A stretch of DNA of 64,000 nt from Sceloporus undulatus (GCF_019175285.1 NC_056523.1:115188115-115252114), one strand, 5' to 3'; shown: positions 47,701 through 57,414, numbered from the stretch's first letter. Notes: generated from the letters alone by a model not told the origin. Program-made: numbers and translations.

Positions 47701-50700
47701 GGGAAGGCTGGAGATATTTGTTTGGTTTCTGCTGGCAGATACCTTTGATATGCAGAACATGGCAGAGCATGCAAGCGAGGGAACAATCATAAATACAGGA
47801 GATATGATATGGGGAAATAAGTTATATTACCATGAGAGAGGAAAACCGGTTGCCTACAAACTATCCCCCACAGTCTACTGTATTTCAATGTGTGTATTTG
47901 AAAGTGGGTAGCCGGTTCAGAGTAGGGATTCTCTTGGTGTACTGTCCACCCTGCTGCTCAATAGTCTCCTTTCCTGAACTGGCAAGTGTTTGTTTGTTCA
48001 GCCTGAATATGTAGACAGGATCCTTTGAAAGATTAGTCACCACATGTATGTCACATCCTTGCTCTTCTTGGTTCATTAAAGCAGCCCAAGGGGTACTAGT
48101 TGAGTGACTGAGGGGAATGGTAAATGCCTCACTGCAACAAGGTAAGATTCCAGCCTAAATAAACCAAGTTGTAGTGAGGCCATTACTGGAAAAAAAATTA
48201 TCCCTATACGCCTCTGTACAATTATTGACCAGTTTCCAATATTCTATTTTTAAGCAAGGTTCTGGAACATGGAATGGCCTCCCAGCTCCAGGAGTTTCTA
48301 GAAAAAATAGATTATCCATTTCAATCTGTCTTCAGGCCTGATTATGGGACAGACAGTTTTGGTTACCTTGGTGTCAATTACCATCCCAGAAAGATGATGC
48401 AAAAGGATACCATAATTGTTGGTATCAAAAGCTGCTGAAATATCCATGATTGTTGGTATCAAAAGCTGCTGAGATATGGTGTCAATTACCATCCCAGAAA
48501 GATGACGCAAAAGGATACCATGATTGTTGGTATCAAAAGCTGCTGAGACATCCAGCAGAACTGACATGGACATACTGCCCCCTCCAGTTATTAGTGTAGG
48601 CCTACACTAATAACTGGAGGGGACAGTGTGTCCATGTCAGTTCTGCTGGATATCTCAACAGCTTTTGATACCAACAATCATGGTATTCTTTTGCATCATC
48701 TTTCTGGGATGGTAACTGACACTGTGATGAGGGCAAATAAACTGAAACTTAATCCAGACAAAACTGACAAAGGTGCATGGGCTGGACAAGGTTACACTCC
48801 CCCTGAAATATCAGGTTCATATATTGGACTTACTCTTGGACTCAACCCTGAGCCTGGAAGCCCAGGTTTCAGAGGTGGCTAGGAATATGTTTCCACAGTT
48901 CAAACTAGTGTGTTAGCTATGCTATGGTAACACGTGCATTGGTAACATCCCATTGGGATTACTGTAAGACATTCTATTTGGGGCTGCCTTTGGAAACTGT
49001 TTTGAAACCTCAGCAGGTCCAAAACACTGCAGCCAGACTGCTGACTAGAGAGGTTATGAGGAAGCTAAATCAGTTTAACTGGTTACTGGTCCATTTCTGG
49101 GCAGAATTCAAGGTGCTGGTTAAGACCTATAAAGCCCTATGTGACTCAGGTCCAAGCTACAGTATATGAAAACTGTATCTTCCTATCTGAGGCTACCAAG
49201 TTTTAAGATTTTCAGGGGAGACTTTCTCTCAGTCCCACCACTCTCACAGGCATGACTGGTGAGGACCCATGAGAACACCTTCGCAGTAGCTATGGAACTT
49301 TCTATCAACAAAGGCTTGGTTGGCCCCTTTCTTGCTCTCCTTTCATTGGCAGGACCTTTCAATATAAACAGGACTTCTTTTTTCCCCCTTAATTATTATA
49401 TTATATTGTGTTACATCAAGAAAACAAATAATCTCACAAGGAGATAATAAAAGAAGCAGATACAAAAAAGAGAAGATGTACAGATATGAACCTATAATAT
49501 CCCCCTCACCACACTGTATTTTTTTTTACACATATAGTCACTCTATATCATAATCTTGTCACCTCTTCGATGTCAGATTTATACCAAACAGTCTTCCTTA
49601 ATACCAAATATCTTACAACACAACTGTGTTACTGGATTCCATTCTTCATTTAATTCAGCTTCAGACTTATTATTTATTAACTTTGTAAGTCTATCCATTC
49701 CTTCAATTCTTGCACTTTCAACATCCATTCTTCAACTGATAATACTTTATTGTTCTTCCAATTTCTTGCTATCATAAGTCTTGCTGCTGTAACTAAATAT
49801 AGCAATACTCTCCAAAAAAAATCTCCACATTTTTGTCCATGTCTAACAAAATATTTAACAGGTAAAATTCTGGTGTCATATTAAATTTAGTAACAAACAC
49901 TTCTTGAATTGCTATGTGTATTTTAGACCAAAATTTCTTAACCTTCTTGCAAGACCACCACATATGTTATAGCGTGCCCTCACCTTTCCCACATCTCCAG
50001 CATTTTAAATTTGGAATTTTATAGATTTTCTTGACAAGACTGTTGGTATCTTAACTGTTTGGGATAGTGCAAAGGGTAAGTTTCGATGTGTTTTTAATTG
50101 TTTTAAACTAATGTTTTTGAGTGGTTTGTATTTATAAATAAATAATAAAGGAAAGTGAACCGGTATGTGACAATGTGAAAGCCCTGGACATCAGTCTTTA
50201 TAGTAATTTCTAATCTATAATCACTTGTTATCTAATGCAAAAAAGTGTTAATTGATTATACCTTTAGTCTCTGCAGCTGCTCTCTAGTAAACGCATACTG
50301 TTTTTGTAACAAATGATATTTGACTTTCAGGCTGATCAGCTGACGTTCCATGTCTGCTCTACGGTCTTCCACCTATCACACATACAAAAGAATGCTTCAA
50401 GTTAGTTCATATACCTCTTGAGCTTTAATTCATGTTGAAATTAACACATAATTTCCTAGAAAATAAAAAGTCGAGTGCAAAACAATATTTGCCATGCAAA
50501 ACATCTTGTATAACTGTGGCATCCGATATACAGTGCTCCCTCGGGTTACGAAATTAATTCGTTCCGCCGTTCCGTTCGTAACCCGATAATTTCGCAACCC
50601 GAAAAGGCTTTCCGTTAGCGCTGGAAAGCCGCTAGCCGCGCTTTGCGTTTGAATTTCGCACCGAAATAAATTTCGTAACCCGAAAAAAATATCGTAACCC

Positions 50701-53700
50701 GGAACAGTTTTTTCCAATCTAACTTTTTCGTACCCCGGAAATTTCGTAACGCGATCATTTCGTATCCCGGGGCACCACTGTATGCCCTGTTAACCACCAT
50801 GTCAATGGGAGCTTCTGTGCCATGAGGCAAATAATGTTAGGTGATTTGCTGCTAATATAACTATATGGCATACACTATCAGAACTATTTCTACACTTACG
50901 TAATGTGGTGATTATATGTTAACACCAGAGATACAGAAATGTGTTTTTTGTTTGTTTGTTTCAAGGAAACTAAAGCACACATGCACACATTAGTTAAGCT
51001 CCTGTATTTGTTGGTACAGTTTACACTGAATCAGCCTTCAACAATGGCATCTGTTCATGGCACTGCTTCAAATCCCACAGAGTTTATCTAACTGTTTACT
51101 TAGTATTCAACAAGTGATACACTGGCATTTTTGTTTAGGCCCATTATATTCCTAGGCAGAGCTTGAGAGTGTTCTCATTTCAGAAAGTAACTACTGTAAA
51201 TCAGACATTGTGAACTGGGCAGGGGATTCCTCAAAGAAAAGGTATTTTTTCATTGGGGTGTGAAGTTAGGTGGGCACTGGCACCGTGGTGCTAGATGAAC
51301 TGCTAAGCTGTTTGAACTAATAACAATCAGTGTAAGGAAGGGCCCCATTTCTGTCCAGTTTGTGGGTACCTTAAAGTCATTTCAGCTCTAACAAGCAGTT
51401 CATCTGGAAACATCTTAAGAAAGGAGTGGACATCCTGCAGCCCTCTTGATATTGCTAGACTGCATGTCCATAATTCATTTCCTTTGACTATGTTAGCTAA
51501 GGCTGCTGAAGTTGTAGTCCAACAACATCTAGAAGGCTGCACACTGCCCACCCTGCTTTAACAACAGGCTGTGAATTTTCTGCAATGCTGTGGTGGTTCC
51601 TGGACATCTTAAGTAGGAATAAAGCACTGTTGAGCTCAGAGTGTTCACACAGTTGTTTAAAATATTGGCTGAAAGTACCATATATACTCAACTATAAGTC
51701 GCCCTCATGTATAAGTCGAGGGCAGGTTTTGGGGTCAAAATTATGGATTTTGATATGACCCATGGATAAGTCAAAGGTAAAACGTAGGGGCATGTAACTA
51801 AGGATGTAAAGGATGATGCAAAGGAAAATGATGCCAAAGAACTTAGAAAATTCTGGCAGGCATGACTGTTTGTGCTCATCCTAAAGGCTGGATGGATGAG
51901 TAGAGGGGATCCATTCTTCTTTTTGGTGCTCCCAGGATGGACTGACCTCTTGCCTTTTATTCAGAGAAAAGGGATGACTCCTTTTTAATATATATAAGAG
52001 GTAAAGTACAGTACTTACATTGACCCGTGGATAAGTCGATCCAGTTTTTTGGGGTCAATTTTTGACTAAAATTTCTAGACTTATACATGCGTATATACAG
52101 TAAACAGTGATAAGTTAAATCTTTGTTAATATGAAATAATCATTAAAACTGATTTAAGTCCTGAAATACCTAATGTAAGATGTCCTTACAATGGAAACAC
52201 TTCTGGTAGCTAGAATTCATTTGTATATCTACTTTGATAACCACAATACAATTAGTACCTCAGCAAACAAAGAATTGCCTTTACTGGAAGGATTCAAGGC
52301 CTGTTGCAATGCATGGTCAAGTTGCACCTGAAGGTCTCTGTTCATCTCACGAGCTTTCTAAAATTTGAAAGAAGAAAGGTTACATACAACTATGTACATG
52401 AACTAGTGCAAAATTGCTGTGCTGCTTCACAGATTTTATTTAAGGTTCTGAGCTCTAACTACATTTATTAGTGTAACATATCTATTACAACTACACCATG
52501 TCTCAGTAGTACAAACCACAACCTTCCCCCTTTCCAAACACACTTTCTTTTTGCAACACTGATGTCTGAATCAGTCACAGCAGGTCAAGGGTTAAGGTGA
52601 CAATTGATCAGCTTCACATCTTCAACTACCCTGTTCTTAGTCAGCTGTCCTGTCTCTAGAGTGAAGGTGAAACATCCCACTATTAGACTAAGCAAGAAGC
52701 CAAAGACACACCCAAGGAGCTTGTTCTTAAATTCAGGGAACCCATACAGATTATCTTTTCCAGTAACATATCCTGCAAACTCATTACAGCAAACCACCCA
52801 GACTCTTCACAGTTGTACTCCAAATTACAATAGCCCACTCAGCAGTTGAAACAGTCCCACTGTATGACCCAGAGAAAACGTGAAAAAATTCAGCTTTGTT
52901 TGCATAATTACAAAAGGTAACAAAAGTTATCTAACAAAATATTGCCAAAATCCTTTGCTAGAGTGTAAACACCAAAATTTTTGTATTTAAAAAATTCACC
53001 CATTATTATCAGCAGTAAGCACAATGGATTACCTCTAATGCATTACAATATGAGACAAGATCTTTTTCTCTCTCTTCTTTCTCTTCTTCAAGACGTGCTA
53101 CTCGATTAGTAAGATTGCTGTTTCCAAGTTCCAGCTGTTCTTTGCAATACTGTTGATCATGCAACTTGTCTTCAAGCCCCACCTACCACAAAACAAAGTA
53201 CCACATGAGTGACTTAAGCTGTATTTTCTAGTATATTAATATGTCATTTCACTCCTCTGTACAAGGTTAGATGGAGTTGATGAGTATCAGCCCAAACTGC
53301 TTCCAACAAAGATAAAGCATTGTCATCTATAGGTCTAACCCAAGATTCTGTAGTGGTAAAATTGGCTACCCCAGCTATCACTTACAGTTTATCCATAAGC
53401 AGATAACATACTGAATTAGGGTGGGGAGAGGGAATCAAATGCTTTATTCAGACTGCATACCTTTGCCTGCTCAAGTGCCAGCACCTCAAGCTGAAGGTTG
53501 AGCACTTCTGAAGACATGGTTTCATGTACACGTTCTGACATCATGCGTAGTTCTTCTGATTTAGAAGCAGCGACTTCCTTCAGATGATCTACTTTATGTT
53601 TCAGCTGTTTCTCACTAAGCAGGGTTTCATCTAGTTCTGATTTCAGTTTTTCCATCTTAGAAATCAAACATTTTCCAAAGTAAATACATATTCTTTATTT

Positions 53701-53748
53701 AAATGCAAGCTATTATTTGTTTCACAGAAAAACACAAAAGTAAGATCA

Positions 53749-53779
<31 letters not shown>

Positions 53780-56700
53780 TTTATTTATAAAGCGCTGTAA
53801 ATTTACACAGCGCTGTACATAAATTTTTTAGTCAGACGGTTCCCTGCCCTCAGGCTTACAATCTAAAAGACACGACACAAAAGGAGAAGGGAGTGGTGGT
53901 GGGGAATAGGATCAGGTCCAGCAGTCAATGACATTAGGTTGGCCAAGGCAAAATGTGTACATACCAGAACCATCTTCAACATGCCCTAAGGGAAAAAGCC
54001 AAGAGCAAAGCTGCATTGTTTGATGTCACATTCTATGTACCTTCAAAAAGCAGTGCTCAAAGCATCCACCTGCCTATTTTTCCTGCTCTGAAGCAGGAAA
54101 AACAAGTAGCTACCCTATCATCTGCCTGTCTTTTTAATCCTTATAATTTAAATTTAACTGTTTTTTTTAACTTGATTTTTTTAGAATGTGTATTTGAATG
54201 TGATTTATGTGGGAACAGGTTGTGGATTGTAAATTTTTATGATTTTGTACTATGTAATTGTAATTTTGTCATTTTTTGGAAACCGCCTCAATCCAAATGA
54301 AAGACAGTCTAAAAATAAATATTAGTAGTAGTAGTAATAAGGAAAACCTTAACCAGGAAAACTTCTACATACTATTTCCTAGCTATTTTCCACCAAGGTA
54401 TATATCGACCAATACATGTCAACTGAAGACAGACAATCATTCTTCAATTGTCTTGCAACTCAATCATATCTAAACTCATATTTGTAAGAGTATACAGCAC
54501 AGGCAGTATGCACTATTTGAGGAAAATATACTGCTCAGAATCCTACAAAATGAAACAAATTTTCACTTACACTGTCAGTCTATTGTACACTATGGTGTTT
54601 TACAGACCACCCAAAAGGGCGGTCTGCCGCCGCCCTTGTTTGCTGCACGAGGGAGCCGCAGCGGACAAACCACTCGGCTCCCCTGCGCAGCAAAAAGAAC
54701 CCGCAAAAAGCGGGTTCTTCTCGTGGTGCAGTTATGATGCCGCAAGGCACCAATGGCGCCCTTGCGGCGTCACAACTGCACCACAACATGCGGATGCTAA
54801 GCGTCTGTCACGTCAAAATGGCGGTGCCCATCTGTATAGGTGCATCAGGAAGCACTGCCCCTCACGCTTAACGACGTCGCCCAATAGGGCCCATCTATAA
54901 AGCACCTATGTAATCAAAATTATTAGGCACCTAATTGTCAGTTATCCAGCACTGCAGTAAATAAGCTGCTCAAAATTCAGAACAGTTTTGACAAAAGGTG
55001 GGCTATGGGGTCAAGCAAATGGGCATGAAAGAGCAGACCAAAGCTGTTTTTTTCCAAGAGTGGGGCAAGCCCCCACTGACCACACAATCCGCTCCCAAGG
55101 CAGCCAGAATGTGCATGGCATGACTGCACAGCCTGACATCAAAACACTGGGTACTTCCCCCACCACCACCACCCCTGTGCATCATCACAGGAACAAACCA
55201 CCATTGGACGGCCATCCCTTTTAAGCTCCACACAATTGCATGTGCAGCCCTCCAACAGGACAGGTCATCAGAGCAGAGCTGTGCCCATGAAGATGCTAGC
55301 AAGGTAAAATCATCCACCCCCTTCACTCCATGCCTCCTCTTGGACTGTGTGGTTTGTGTAAGTTTTATTGATGTCCATTACAGGTGTCACACTTTCACGT
55401 CTTTCCACTGCCACCCCCACTGCTTGGGTACGGCACTCTGTCCTTTTAAAATGTGCGCCTGAATCAGTGTGTTTATATGCACGGGGTTAGGATAGATGGC
55501 ACCTTTAGAACCGCTCTGGCATCGGGGAGTTTATATGCAGGGTCGAAGGTGTGCATCTTCCAGGAAAGAGTGAAAGAACTCAGCTTCTTTTTAGTCTGGC
55601 TTCATGGTTTCTAGCCATTTCAGGAGTGTATGTCATCTAACTGTCATGCCCCCAAAGCAACATGAAACCACTTCTTTGGGCTCGTCTGTTTGAGGCCTAT
55701 GTCTAATATGTCTTCAGGGTCAAGCATTAAGTTGCAATGTATATATCACAAACCTTATTCTTAAGTTCATTTACTTCTTGTCCATGCACCCTTTCCAGTT
55801 GTTCACGCTGTATATCTAGTTGCACATTTTGCTGCTGTTTAAGACTCTCATATTCAAGATTGAGACTTCCCAACATTCTATTCTTCAGTTCTACTTCTCT
55901 CTGAAGAGTGTACTTTTCTTGCTCAAAATTCTGGAAAAGAAATTTCACTGAGTTGCAATACAGGACAGAACATTATTTTCAGGAGATAACCCACTAAGCA
56001 TGTAGTCTTGAAGCATATCCAAAAGGCCTTGGCAAGGATGCACATTTTGTTCTACTGAGCTCCTTTTCTATTCTTCACCCTCCCCACCCAAAAAGGAAGT
56101 GGCTGACATATGATGGCCAAGGAGAATAGCATAAGGGAAGGGCTGTGATCCACACATACTACGCACATGGAAATATATTTATTGTTTAAATACAGGTGCT
56201 AATTTGGAAGCCGCTAGGAATGTTAACTAGAATAACAAAGTTCACCACAAAGAATGATTTCACCTAAGTATAAATACAGCGCATATAATTCATGATAGCC
56301 ATCCTGTGGGAATAATAATAACAATAATAATTTATTTATACCTCGCTCTTCAGCCAAGTCTATTGGAGAAGAAGAGAAATTTCATTGATCTCAAGGAATA
56401 TATGATATACTTACCACAAGATGGCAGCAGTCACTAAGAAAATTCAGCCTTAAGTTATGCAAAACATTTTCCTGATGAGGAAAATGTTAGGAAGTTAGGA
56501 AATAACTTAAGCAATGTGCATTAGCAATTTGGCCTCAAGGCCCCTCAACCTGAAATTTCTTACTTATTACACTTCTTAAATGGAAAATGCTATGGTATCT
56601 ATATTTTATATCAGAAAGCAGAAGGGAATGAATCTAGGTAAAAACATCTAGATAATAGTTCACCTCTGTTAGGGCAACTATTTCGTTTTGCAGTTCATCT

Positions 56701-56828
56701 AGCCGATTCTGCAACAAGTTCTCATTCTCCACCAACTTTAAGCCATATTGTGCTGCTTTTCTTCTTTCTTCCTCAGCTTCTCTGAGCTGACACCGAAGGC
56801 GTGAAATTGTATCTGCATCAGTCTCCAT
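32548..56828 (-). CDS. SPDL1: SPDL1 (Spindly), complete coding region in 11 exons
   Basis: Spindly is the coiled-coil adaptor that brings dynein-dynactin to kinetochores in mitosis through the RZZ complex. Coding exons in order are 56828-56664, 55930-55754, 53655-53461, 53182-53033, 52357-52259, 50372-50262, 46721-46581, 45497-45388, 42762-42575, 40609-40297 and 32701-32548. Every junction has AG/GT ends and phases match throughout, giving 600 residues against 605 in human as I recall it. Visible motifs are the CC1 box AAQYG (about residues 25-29), the dynactin-binding Spindly motif LFAEV (259-263), long heptad coiled coil to about residue 445, and C-terminal CTHQ, a farnesylation CaaX box corresponding to human CPQQ. 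The start was chosen by alignment to human MEAD. DOCK2 follows downstream on the same strand. The family call is very secure; noncoding first exons are uncertain. Confidence 0.97.
32702..35250. other. SPDL1 last intron, first part
   Basis: A short C-run near 33290 is the only low-complexity site. No exon or transposon recognised. Confidence 0.35.
35252..35865 (-). mobile_element. CR1 LINE 3' region, interrupted
   Basis: On the minus strand this ends with AGGTCTCTTCTAATTCTATA and ATTCTATGAA, the CR1 3' end; upstream is the usual 3' UTR and ORF2 end (plus strand CACCATTCTGGTAGCCCTCC, TGGACATGCTCCAACTTGTC). It is split by a L2 tail inserted at 35652-35788. Inactive. Confidence 0.85.
35652..35788 (+). 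mobile_element. L2 3' tail inserted into CR1
   Basis: 137 bp ending CCTTGGGACCCTTTTTGGGA and (AAAT)n. A 7-bp target ATGGTTT flanks it exactly (35645-35651 and 35789-35795). It is a severely 5'-truncated copy, younger than the CR1. Confidence 0.85.
35866..36060. repeat. Unclassified repeat with inner inverted halves
   Basis: TTATTCCTGACGTTTCGCCA faces TGGCAAAATGTCAGGAATAA, and ATGTGGCCATGTT faces AACATGGACACAT; it ends with ATGCCGGCCATGAAAGCC. I know this pattern as common in squamates but cannot name the family. Confidence 0.55.
36190..36437 (-). mobile_element. tRNA-derived SINE with L2-like tail
   Basis: On the minus strand it starts AGCCCTGGTGGCGCAGTGG (A box) with a degenerate B box (GGTTGCGAGTTTAATACC) and ends GAAGCGGTATATAAATGAAC and a (GTTT)n tail. 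This is the third SINE family in the window. Confidence 0.8.
36438..37700. other. SPDL1 intron, mostly unrecognised
   Basis: 36715-36790 resembles a hAT MITE piece. 37320-37390 contains inverted CCCCTGATCACATGGCTAGG and CCAGCCATGTGATCGG. No coding exon. Confidence 0.35.
37702..37841. mobile_element. Short Tigger-like MITE
   Basis: 140 bp: CAATCAGACCTTGCTATTCA at one end and GATATGAAGATCCGACT at the other, with GCCATCCACGGATTTGAGCG inside, related to the 39612 and 60346 elements. Confidence 0.5.
37851..38090 (-). mobile_element. tRNA-derived SINE with L2-like tail
   Basis: Same family as 36190-36437: minus-strand GAGCCCTGGTGGCACAGTAG head, GGTTGTGAGTTGAGTCCC B box, and a GAAGCAGTATATAAACAAAG tail. 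Confidence 0.8.
38091..39204. other. SPDL1 intron, no recognised element
   Basis: AT-rich sequence without a recognised repeat or exon. Confidence 0.35.
39205..39383 (-). mobile_element. tRNA-derived SINE, head missing
   Basis: Shares GCCCCAACAAGCTGGGTACT and the body of the 37851 copy on the plus strand, but the A-box end is gone. Confidence 0.7.
39612..39912. mobile_element. Tigger-like MITE with long poly-C core
   Basis: Ends and inner blocks (ATTCACAGATGCTCAAGTCC, then TTGGATGCTCAAATCTGTGC) match the 60346-61033 element. The middle (about 39747-39845) is almost pure C with a few T, G and A. Glycine- and proline-run frames over it are not genes. Confidence 0.65.
40297..40609 (-). CDS. 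SPDL1: SPDL1 coding exon 10 (disordered tail)
   Basis: 313 bp encoding 103 codons plus split codons at each end. The acceptor is TTGTCTCTTAG and the donor CAG|GTCAGT. The tail is rich in Ser, Lys and Glu and weakly conserved, as in other Spindly proteins; KAPADI aligns with human VLPVDI. The frame stays open for about 190 bp past the donor, but that extension has no Spindly similarity. Splicing to the exon at 32701 restores the conserved C-terminus in phase. Confidence 0.88.
41037..41406. mobile_element. GC-rich palindromic MITE, family A
   Basis: Termini GTCGGGTTATAGACCGCC and GGCGGTTTATAACCCGCC are inverted repeats. The interior is CpG-rich and also self-complementary in blocks (TGAGGCGGTCTGCCGCCGCC; GCTCCCTTACGGAGC; GATGGCGCCGGCC facing GGCCGGCGCCATA). 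Related copy at 54590-54908. No ORF. Confidence 0.8.
42575..42762 (-). CDS. SPDL1: SPDL1 coding exon 9
   Basis: 188 bp: one base, 62 codons, one base. The acceptor is TTTTTGTCAG and the donor GTAACT. It encodes QRMKALFESQR, ERKLYANER and KIKYEPE, nearly identical to human, and ends the main coiled coil. Confidence 0.96.
43655..44074. mobile_element. Palindromic MITE, 'tatactcatgtataagtc' family
   Basis: Ends ACTGTATATACTCATGTATA and AGTCAAGTATATACA are inverted, with further inverted inner blocks (ATTGGCCCAAAAAACC against TTTTGGCTCCAAAACC). A sister copy is at 51676-52102. Confidence 0.7.
44326..44640 (-). mobile_element. Retroelement 3' end, same family as 130-690
   Basis: (TAA)n then, on the minus strand, GATTGTAAGCCTGAGGGCAG, GCGGTATATAAATAAAAC. 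Here only one copy of the CCTCTGAGGGAGAGA-type unit is present upstream. Confidence 0.7.
45388..45497 (-). CDS. SPDL1: SPDL1 coding exon 8
   Basis: 110 bp, 36 codons plus two bases, with a TTCCCAG acceptor and a GTAAGT donor. YYTDLLQMKLEN matches human YYTDLLQMKLDN. The N-terminal third diverges from human, as expected for a linker between coiled coils. Confidence 0.94.
46306..46525 (-). mobile_element. CORE-type SINE
   Basis: Plus-strand TTGTGGTGACCCTAAGGTGA, then ACCCAATGTCACCCAGTGG and CCAACCACACTGGCTCTC identify the same family as 5742, with head at the right. It lies 55 bp from the SPDL1 exon 7 donor. Confidence 0.7.
46581..46721 (-). CDS. SPDL1: SPDL1 coding exon 7
   Basis: 141 bp, 47 residues, phase 0, between a TTATAG acceptor and a GTAAGT donor. 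It encodes LQMATLLRMKGSQ and QQKNGEIEELL, matching human IATLLQMKGSQ and EQKNGEIKHLL. Confidence 0.95.
46957..47180. mobile_element. Tigger-like MITE
   Basis: Starts CAGTCAGCCCTCTGTATCCA after TA, has GCATCCATGGATTAAATCG inside and a partner CCACGGATTTTGGTATCCAC before the right end. The right terminus is diverged. Confidence 0.7.
48110..49360 (+). mobile_element. L2 LINE fragment, rearranged
   Basis: ORF2 pieces in order: YQPVSNI-like segment, AFDTNNHGILLHHLSGM, LVTSHWDYCKTFYLGLPL and VHFWAEFKVLVKTYKALCDS. Between 48298 and 48600 the same AFDT region is present in antisense with internal duplications. Heavily decayed. Confidence 0.7.
48475..48725. repeat. Palindrome within the L2 fragment, centre 48600/48601
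   Basis: The central 38 bp is a perfect palindrome (CTCCAGTTATTAGTGTAGG and its complement), and arms of about 125 bp carry the same L2 codons in opposite directions. The left arm also has three copies of a TTGTTGGTATCAAAAGCTGC segment. Confidence 0.85.
49440..50045 (-). mobile_element. L1 LINE, ORF2 C-terminal fragment
   Basis: The minus strand reads MWWSCKKVKKF, the conserved end of L1 ORF2, followed by degenerate L1 sequence and 3' part. Truncated and broken. Confidence 0.65.
50262..50372 (-). CDS. SPDL1: SPDL1 coding exon 6
   Basis: 111 bp, 37 residues, phase 0, from a GATAG acceptor to a GTATAA donor. It begins VEDRRADMERQLISLK, matching human VEDRRAAMERQLISMK, and continues as coiled coil. 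A Tigger-like MITE lies about 160 bp upstream in the intron. Confidence 0.95.
50531..50780. mobile_element. Tigger-like MITE with TA target duplication
   Basis: 250 bp beginning CAGTGCTCCCTCGGGTTACG and ending CCCGGGGCACCACTG between TA dinucleotides. Sister of 27146-27399, the two agreeing closely at the ends and less inside. Confidence 0.85.
51440..51565. mobile_element. hAT-like MITE fragment
   Basis: CATCCTGCAGCCCTCTTGAT, and AGGCTGCTGAAGTTGTAGTC then CCAACAACATCTAGAAGGCTG follow the pattern of the 16738 element. Confidence 0.5.
51676..52102. mobile_element. Palindromic MITE, 'tatactcatgtataagtc' family
   Basis: Ends TACCATATATACTCAACTAT and TATACATGCGTATATACAGTA are inverted; inner blocks GGTTTTGGGGTCAAAATTA and TTTTTTGGGGTCAATTTTTG lie near the two ends. 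The middle (about 51780-51990) is nonrepetitive. Confidence 0.7.
52259..52357 (-). CDS. SPDL1: SPDL1 coding exon 5 (most of the Spindly motif)
   Basis: 99 bp, 33 residues, phase 0. The acceptor is AATTTTAG and the donor GTACTA. It contains LQVQLDHALQQAL and ends SLFAE. The next exon supplies V, so the junction splits the conserved LFAEV dynactin-pointed-end motif. Confidence 0.95.
53033..53182 (-). CDS. SPDL1: SPDL1 coding exon 4
   Basis: 150 bp, 50 residues, phase 0, from a TGGTAG acceptor to a GTAATC donor. It encodes charged coiled coil with RLEEEKEEREKD followed by SYCNALE, where human has SYYNALE. Confidence 0.94.
53461..53655 (-). CDS. SPDL1: SPDL1 coding exon 3
   Basis: 195 bp, 65 residues, phase 0. 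The acceptor is ATTTCTAAG and the donor GTATGC. It includes SEKQLKHKVDHLKE and SKSEELRMMSERV, matching human Spindly. The methionine at its first codon is internal, not a start. Confidence 0.95.
53749..53945 (-). mobile_element. Retroelement 3' end related to 130-690
   Basis: (ATT)n and then, on the minus strand, TCTTTTAGATTGTAAGCCTG, GGGCAGGGAACCGTCTGAC and a tail AGCGCTTTATAAATAAAG. It starts 94 bp upstream of the SPDL1 exon 3 acceptor. Confidence 0.65.
54100..54345 (+). mobile_element. L2-type 3' tail
   Basis: TTTGGAAACCGCCTCAATCC, then AAAATAAATATTAGTAGTAG, the usual L2 tail passing into a trinucleotide microsatellite. Confidence 0.6.
54590..54908. mobile_element. GC-rich palindromic MITE, family A
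   Basis: Ends TATGGTGTTTTACAGACC and CATCTATAAAGCACCTA are inverted repeats; the interior (GGGCGGTCTGCCGCCGCC, GAGGGAGCCGCAGCGG) resembles 41037-41406. No ORF of its own. Confidence 0.75.
54909..55753. other. SPDL1 intron, unrecognised and moderately GC-rich
   Basis: Includes a (CCA)-rich run near 55160. 55340-55620 may be a decayed element but shows no family I know. Confidence 0.3.
55754..55930 (-). CDS. SPDL1: SPDL1 coding exon 2
   Basis: 177 bp, 59 residues, phase 0 at both ends. The acceptor is TTTCTTTTCCAG and the donor GTTTGT. It carries FEQEKYTLQREVELK and HGQEVNELK, nearly identical to human Spindly, all in coiled coil. Confidence 0.95.
56311..56365 (-). mobile_element. Short L2-like tail
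   Basis: (AATAAT)n followed on the plus strand by TTTATTTATACCTCGCTCTT, the reverse of a LINE/SINE 3' end. About 50 bp. Confidence 0.4.
56664..56828 (-). CDS. SPDL1: SPDL1 coding exon 1 (start codon, CC1 box)
   Basis: This 165-bp exon encodes 55 residues beginning METDADTISRL and containing KAAQYGLKLVE, the CC1 box that contacts the dynein light intermediate chain. It ends in phase 0 at ACAGAG before a GTGAAC donor. A likely acceptor (TTAAAG) lies 3 bases upstream of the ATG, so at least one noncoding exon should lie further upstream. Confidence 0.95.
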
Positions 56829-57414
56829 TTTCTTTAACAGTTGAAAGCTATGTAAATGACATGTACATTAAAAAATTAAATGCTTAAGATGTAACATGTT
56901 TAAACCTCTACTGACTAGATAGAGCAAAGTAGGCACTTGTCATTTGCTCAAGTGTCTCACTTTTGTTTTAAAATATTAATAATGATTATCAAACACAATT
57001 TAATTGGGTGTGAATTTATTTGAAGTACAGATTTTTATACTCTGATTAGACAATATTAATAATACATCAATAAAATTATCAGGCCCCAAACTTTACTGTC
57101 AATTAGATTTCCTTCTTAAAAATCTATTAATTCTTACCTATGAGAAAGTTTTCCCCTTTGCTATTTCTTGTGTGTGTGTGTCTGTGTCTGTGTGGAATTG
57201 CTTCTCAATAGTGAAATCATTTTCAAAATCACTTTTCAATTAGCAAAGATTTCCTACTAGATTTCCACCTCAGCAGCAGCAACTGAACAGCTACAGTCAT
57301 TGATCACGGAGTTCTGGAGGGCCTGGCAAAACTGCTGCCCTATGATATTCCCTAGTCTTCCAGGGCTCTTTGGAAATTGAACACAGAATCCTAGAGACCC
57401 TGCCAAGATCTTCC

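Noticed and set aside
53953-54300. 115-codon plus-strand frame
   Set aside because: It ends in an L2 tail, shows no similarity and opposes the SPDL1 transcript.
54448-54900. 150-codon plus-strand frame
   Set aside because: Most of it spans the GC-rich MITE at 54590-54908.
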